NCBI GenBank assembly: GCA_964035575.1
Contig: OZ037886.1
Coordinates: 930,001-994,000 of the forward strand
From: Rhynchopus sp. YZ270_cl-10
Lineage: Eukaryota; Euglenozoa; Diplonemea; Diplonemida; Diplonemidae
DNA length: 64,000 nt
Direction: 5' to 3'
A program made the position numbers and the translations under genes. A model generated the notes under the pieces. The model worked only from the letters and a program-made list of their open reading frames with translations, was not told the DNA's origin and searched no databases. Of the stretch, positions 62,750 through 64,000 are shown piece by piece (within the stretch, counting starts at the first letter, position 1; each line of letters begins with the position of its first letter).

Positions 62750-64000
62750 ATGCAGAAAACACCATGCGATGCGTTCCTCGCAAAGTACACCTCATGCATA
62801 CGTCGTGCTCTCCAAGCCGACCCAGCGATGTACGCCGACGAAATGGAAGACGTCCTTGCTGAGGTGGCTCTCCTCCGCGCCGAGCCGCCCCCCTTCCCAC
62901 ACTGCGTCCTCTCCCTGACCATGAAAGCTTTGGACCTCACCGACAAGGAATGCCTTGCCTTTGCGTGGACCGTCCTCAACAACATCGGAGAAAGCTTTGT
63001 GTACGGCCCCTTCGCCAACCCAAACATCGAACCCTCCGAGACCATTGTACTGAGACAGGTTTCCGGACTCTCTCCATCAGAATTTCTTACTTTCATCTCT
63101 TCAGAACGGACACACATTATTGACGGCATCATCGAACTCTCCGAAGGCTACAACGCGATGATCACAAACCAAAGCTACCTGGTGAGCAGGGTTTTCACAA
63201 CAGCGCTCCTGGAGGGACCACTTACCACAGACGAGTATTTGAAGGTCTCTGGGACTGCCATCAGCGAGGTTATGGAGAAACACACTGGACGCAAACGGGG
63301 GGTGGAATCACCATCTCCCGAGGCTGCTCTTCAGGAGGTCGTTCTTCAGGAGCCTGAAGACGTTGCAGAGGTCGTAGAGGTGGAGGAGGAGGAGGAGAAC
63401 GGAGACGAAGATGTAAACATGCTTGACGCAGTGCTGACACGGTATACATCGGATTTGGACTATTTGGAGGATAGGTTTGATGTGGTCGCGGCACGTCTGA
63501 AGCTGCAGGCGCTTGGTATGCAGGATGATCAAAACCGTAGCCGTTGGGATTCGAATCCACGCCCTGAGTCGCAAAGGCGAGAGTATCAAGCCACAGAGCG
63601 GGCGGCTCTGACGAAGTGCGAACGTCGTCTGCACCTCACCGCAAAGGAGTTGGAGAAAACCGGGGAGAAGCTCTCAGACTTCATCAAAGCTGAGCAGCTG
63701 AGGGAGAAATGCGGGTTAGATGACTTTGAGATGTGGGTCATCATTACTGTCATTGCGATTCAGGTGTCAAATGAAGTACGCAAGATCGACACTGGGTTGA
63801 AGGCTAGCCAAGGCAGAATTGACGTAGGACAGCTCCTTGGAATGCACTGTCCGAACAGCCTCTCTGAGCAGATGAAGCTCCGCAGCGCCTTCCGGAAGCG
63901 CTCAGCCTTGGTCAAGAACAACCTGGTTCGTGTCTCCTCTACCAGCGGCGACTCGCTGGCGCAGGGCACACTGAACGACTTTGTTGTCGAGATTGACAGA
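62750..64000 (+). CDS. Probable AAA-type ATPase, N-terminal part (runs off the window)
   Basis: A frame open from ATG 62750 to the window edge gives 417 residues with no stop. The N-terminal 200 residues are helical. Residues 210-225 are a run of acidic residues (VEVEEEEENGDED). Then come long charged helices (CERRLHLTAKELEKTGEKLSDF) and a segment reading DDFEMWVIITVIAIQVSNEVRKI ... SAFRKRSALVKNNLVRV. That last arrangement recalls the helical N-terminal regions of large CDC48/FtsH-like AAA ATPases of bacteria and protists (a hydrophobic helix, then 'aL.pdSpLvrhgLv'), in which the ATPase modules come later. No Walker motif is inside the window, so the assignment is tentative. The acceptor CCCCAG at 62741 is 8 bases before the ATG. 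Confidence 0.65.
   Translation, partial: MQKTPCDAFLAKYTSCIRRALQADPAMYADEMEDVLAEVALLRAEPPPFPHCVLSLTMKALDLTDKECLAFAWTVLNNIGESFVYGPFANPNIEPSETIVLRQVSGLSPSEFLTFISSERTHIIDGIIELSEGYNAMITNQSYLVSRVFTTALLEGPLTTDEYLKVSGTAISEVMEKHTGRKRGVESPSPEAALQEVVLQEPEDVAEVVEVEEEEENGDEDVNMLDAVLTRYTSDLDYLEDRFDVVAARLKLQALGMQDDQNRSRWDSNPRPESQRREYQATERAALTKCERRLHLTAKELEKTGEKLSDFIKAEQLREKCGLDDFEMWVIITVIAIQVSNEVRKIDTGLKASQGRIDVGQLLGMHCPNSLSEQMKLRSAFRKRSALVKNNLVRVSSTSGDSLAQGTLNDFVVEIDR

Noticed and set aside
63535-63560. tRNA-like GGGATTCGAATCC
   Set aside because: It lies in an open, protein-like frame and has no other tRNA parts around it.

Overview
The window looks like nuclear DNA of a free-living unicellular flagellate. 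The best guess is a euglenozoan of diplonemid or euglenid type; this is an inference, not an identification. Four lines support it. (1) All sixteen credible protein genes lie on the + strand. (2) Each start codon is preceded, 5-95 bases upstream, by a polypyrimidine tract plus AG, as expected if mRNAs are capped by spliced-leader trans-splicing of a polycistronic transcript. (3) The genes carry ordinary GT-AG cis introns (23 modelled, 20 with a GTATG donor), which argues against kinetoplastids. (4) Between genes sit tandem small-RNA genes: single-hairpin AGA-box RNAs and box C/D RNAs, one of which can pair with a universally conserved stretch of LSU rRNA. Flagellar dynein, GPI-anchor, nuclear-pore and secretory-pathway genes confirm a eukaryote.

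Layout. 1-462: end of a Cys-rich secreted protein. 1.7-3.8 kb: a small mitochondrial-looking protein whose first intron holds a MITE, overlapping an unrecognised ORF. 5.3-7.6 kb: an LTR-type element without genes. 7.7-11.3 kb: a secreted YbjN-domain protein and an LYR-motif protein, with a 112-bp Mutator-like MITE in an intron. 12.0-13.6 kb: a FAM20/four-jointed-like secretory kinase. 13.7-14.2 kb: six AGA-box RNA genes. 14.4-20.1 kb: an E2-like protein and a voltage-gated K+ channel. 21.9-22.9 kb: Tctex-type dynein light chain. 24.2-26.3 kb: a GT61 glycosyltransferase. 26.6-28.0 kb: PIGK/GPI8. 28.6-30.3 kb: NUP54. 30.9-42.9 kb: a 3,931-residue protein with a zinc knuckle, coiled coils and an ADP-ribosyltransferase domain. 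43.1-43.7 kb: a hAT-type MITE. 44.8-55.5 kb: a 3,288-residue polytopic surface receptor. 56.3-56.5 kb: two more AGA-box RNAs. 56.6-59.2 kb: a type I membrane protein and a membrane-anchored PRMT-like methyltransferase. 59.5-62.7 kb: three copies of a box C/D RNA cluster around a KatG-like peroxidase gene. 62.8-64.0 kb: start of a probable AAA-type protein.

The genes are not one pathway. Several share the secretory route: the kinase, GT61, PIGK, the YbjN protein, the peroxidase, the receptor and the anchored PRMT all carry signal peptides or signal anchors. Gaps and introns contain several families of short repeats with base-paired structure. One family (20.3 and 43.0 kb) keeps a UUCG-capped hairpin and two further stems while the stem sequences change. 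Others sit just upstream of cis or trans 3' splice sites. These RNA-like repeats, the small-RNA arrays and the giant ADP-ribosyltransferase protein are the most novel items here.
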